Below are positions 63,290 through 64,000 of a stretch of 64,000 bases of DNA, in pieces. Each line of letters starts with the position of its first letter. Position 1 is the first letter of the stretch. A model generated the notes under the pieces. The model was not told the DNA's origin, made no database searches, and saw only the letters and a program-made list of their open reading frames with translations. The DNA comes from Dokdonella_A sp964582225 (lineage in GTDB: Bacteria; Pseudomonadota; Gammaproteobacteria; Xanthomonadales; Rhodanobacteraceae), in assembly GCA_964582225.1 (NCBI GenBank), contig CAZORA010000005.1, forward strand, positions 50,464 through 114,463. The letters run 5' to 3'. The translations under genes were made by a program, and so were the position numbers.

Positions 63290-63745
63290 CGGCTTCTCCT
63301 CGGGGCTGCGCGGCTCGACGCGCGATCGTACCGACCAGTGCGGTCAGTTGCGCGGAGGTAGGCGCACGGGTGTGGCGCAGGCGCGGCTTGCGCTGCGGTC
63401 GCGCGGTGGTCTTCTCATACACGCCGTCGAGCCACAGCATGTGACAAATCGACGGAATGGCCGATTTGCACGACCGCAGGTCGCCCGTAGGGCGGCGCGC
63501 AGGAGCGTGCGCCATGCAAGTGAATGTTCAGATTCAGCGCGCTGCCGAAGCGCTGGAGCAGCGTCACCACACCGCACTGCGCCACATCCCGTGGCACGCC
63601 AGCCTGATCGGCAAGCCAGCCGACGATCGCGCGCTGCACGATGCCCAGCACCGGGCCGATGGCCTCAGGCTTGCCGGCAAAGAGAAAACGCAAGGGCTAC
63701 GGAAAGCTAAGCACCCATTGGCGCACCGACTGCGGTCGGAAAGTG
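63290..63745 (-). pseudogene. IS91-family transposase fragment, broken
   Basis: On the minus strand, from about 63740, translation gives SVRQWVLSFP, an in-frame TAG (63699-63697), then PLRFLFAGKPEAIGPVLG, QCGVVTLLQRFGSALNLNIH and, after a ~73-base insertion that shifts the frame (between 63514 and 63443), HMLWLDGVYEKTTARP and RLRHTRAPTSAQLTALVGTI. These match the middle of IS91-type Y2 transposases (consensus LRFLLA...GAVTLIQRFGSALNLNIHFHMLFLDGVY). Both ends are missing, so it is inactive. It lies directly downstream of fabB and beside the truncated secreted-protein gene at 63783. Confidence 0.85.
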
Positions 63746-63782
63746 GTTGCGGCTGTCCACCTCGGCGCGCCAGGTCACGGGA

Positions 63783-64000
63783 TCATGGCCAGGGCTGCGC
63801 ACCGTCGCCGCCAGCCTGGAAGCCATCGCGGAACAGCACGTTCAGGGTGTCGACGCTGCGCACGATGCCGCCGGCGCCGTGGCTCACGATCACTGCGGCA
63901 TTGACCATGCCCTCATCCTCGCTCGCCACGGTGGCCGCAAGGACGTAGGTGGCGACCGCACCGGCCGGCAACGCGATGAACTCGTTGATGGCGCCGCTGC
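63783..64000 (-). CDS. C-terminal part of a secreted protein with LFRDGFQ tail
   Basis: About 71 visible residues; the gene continues beyond the right edge. The segment IALPAGAVATYVLAATV...GMVNAAVIVSHGAGG resembles the DUF11-like beta-sandwich repeat (ALPAGASLTYTVTATV...GTLSNTATV) common on secreted proteins of these bacteria. It ends TLNVLFRDGFQ followed by ten further residues (AGGDGAQPWP). The LFRDGF core is the same tail as on three other proteins here, but those end exactly after the D/E; the extra residues abut the decayed IS91 copy and may be acquired. Confidence 0.7.
   Translation of the reverse strand, partial: SGAINEFIALPAGAVATYVLAATVASEDEGMVNAAVIVSHGAGGIVRSVDTLNVLFRDGFQAGGDGAQPWP

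Overview
The window is high-GC bacterial DNA with densely packed genes, many joined by 1-4 nt start/stop overlaps. Gene content (etfBA, tamAB, fabAB, nadAB, surE-pcm-yqaA-nlpD, an ECF sigma factor paired with a Ser/Thr kinase-TPR protein, several secreted peptidases, and secreted proteins ending in an I/L-F-x-D/N-G-F-D/E tail) points to a gammaproteobacterium of the Xanthomonadales/Lysobacterales, probably Rhodanobacteraceae-like or an uncultured relative. The taxonomy is inferred from gene content; no rRNA or tRNA gene was seen.

Layout. 1-2124 (minus): etfB/etfA and a DcsG-like ATP-grasp enzyme. 2125-6531: a very large surface protein with an N-terminal beta-barrel-like region and nine ~95-residue Ca-binding-type repeats, flanked by REP-like elements; two of its repeats are identical at DNA level. 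6532-10091: RarD and a secreted subtilase. 10558-16159: ECF sigma factor, translationally overlapped kinase-TPR gene, and a secreted beta-helix protein. 16160-17178: a gene-free kilobase with three composite REP-like elements and a perfect 16-bp hairpin. 17179-28164: a PLP decarboxylase, then a minus-strand block (crcB, DUF190, cfa, tamA, tamB, small membrane protein) and a Bcr/CflA exporter. 28211-34513 (minus): a phosphotransferase gene, then a TPP riboswitch followed by TonB receptor, PnuT-type permease, nucleotide-translocase-like transporter and Tat-exported aldo/keto reductase. 34694-42652: response regulator, trxC with a tiny oxidoreductase-like gene, M28 peptidase, YbaY-type lipoprotein, thpR, S53 peptidase, MgtC. 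42759-51424: ABC-F, rsuA, DUF2233, Smr protein, surE-pcm-yqaA-nlpD without rpoS next to it, and a porin. 51437-58389: sirB2, nnrS, rhodanese, MAPEG, a zinc-ribbon membrane protein, tryptophanase and a GH44 glucanase. 58993-63280: nadAB and fabAB. 63281-64000: a decayed IS91-type transposase and the C-terminal end of a secreted protein.

The strongest leads are (1) the TPP-riboswitch transport operon, which links an NTT-type transporter and a Tat-exported oxidoreductase to thiamin; (2) a shared C-terminal I/LF-x-D/N-GF tail on four otherwise unrelated secreted proteins, a possible undescribed sorting or maturation signal; (3) an ECF43-like sigma/kinase pair with threonines where the acidic region 2.2 motif normally lies; (4) an inverse-autotransporter-like surface protein undergoing repeat expansion.
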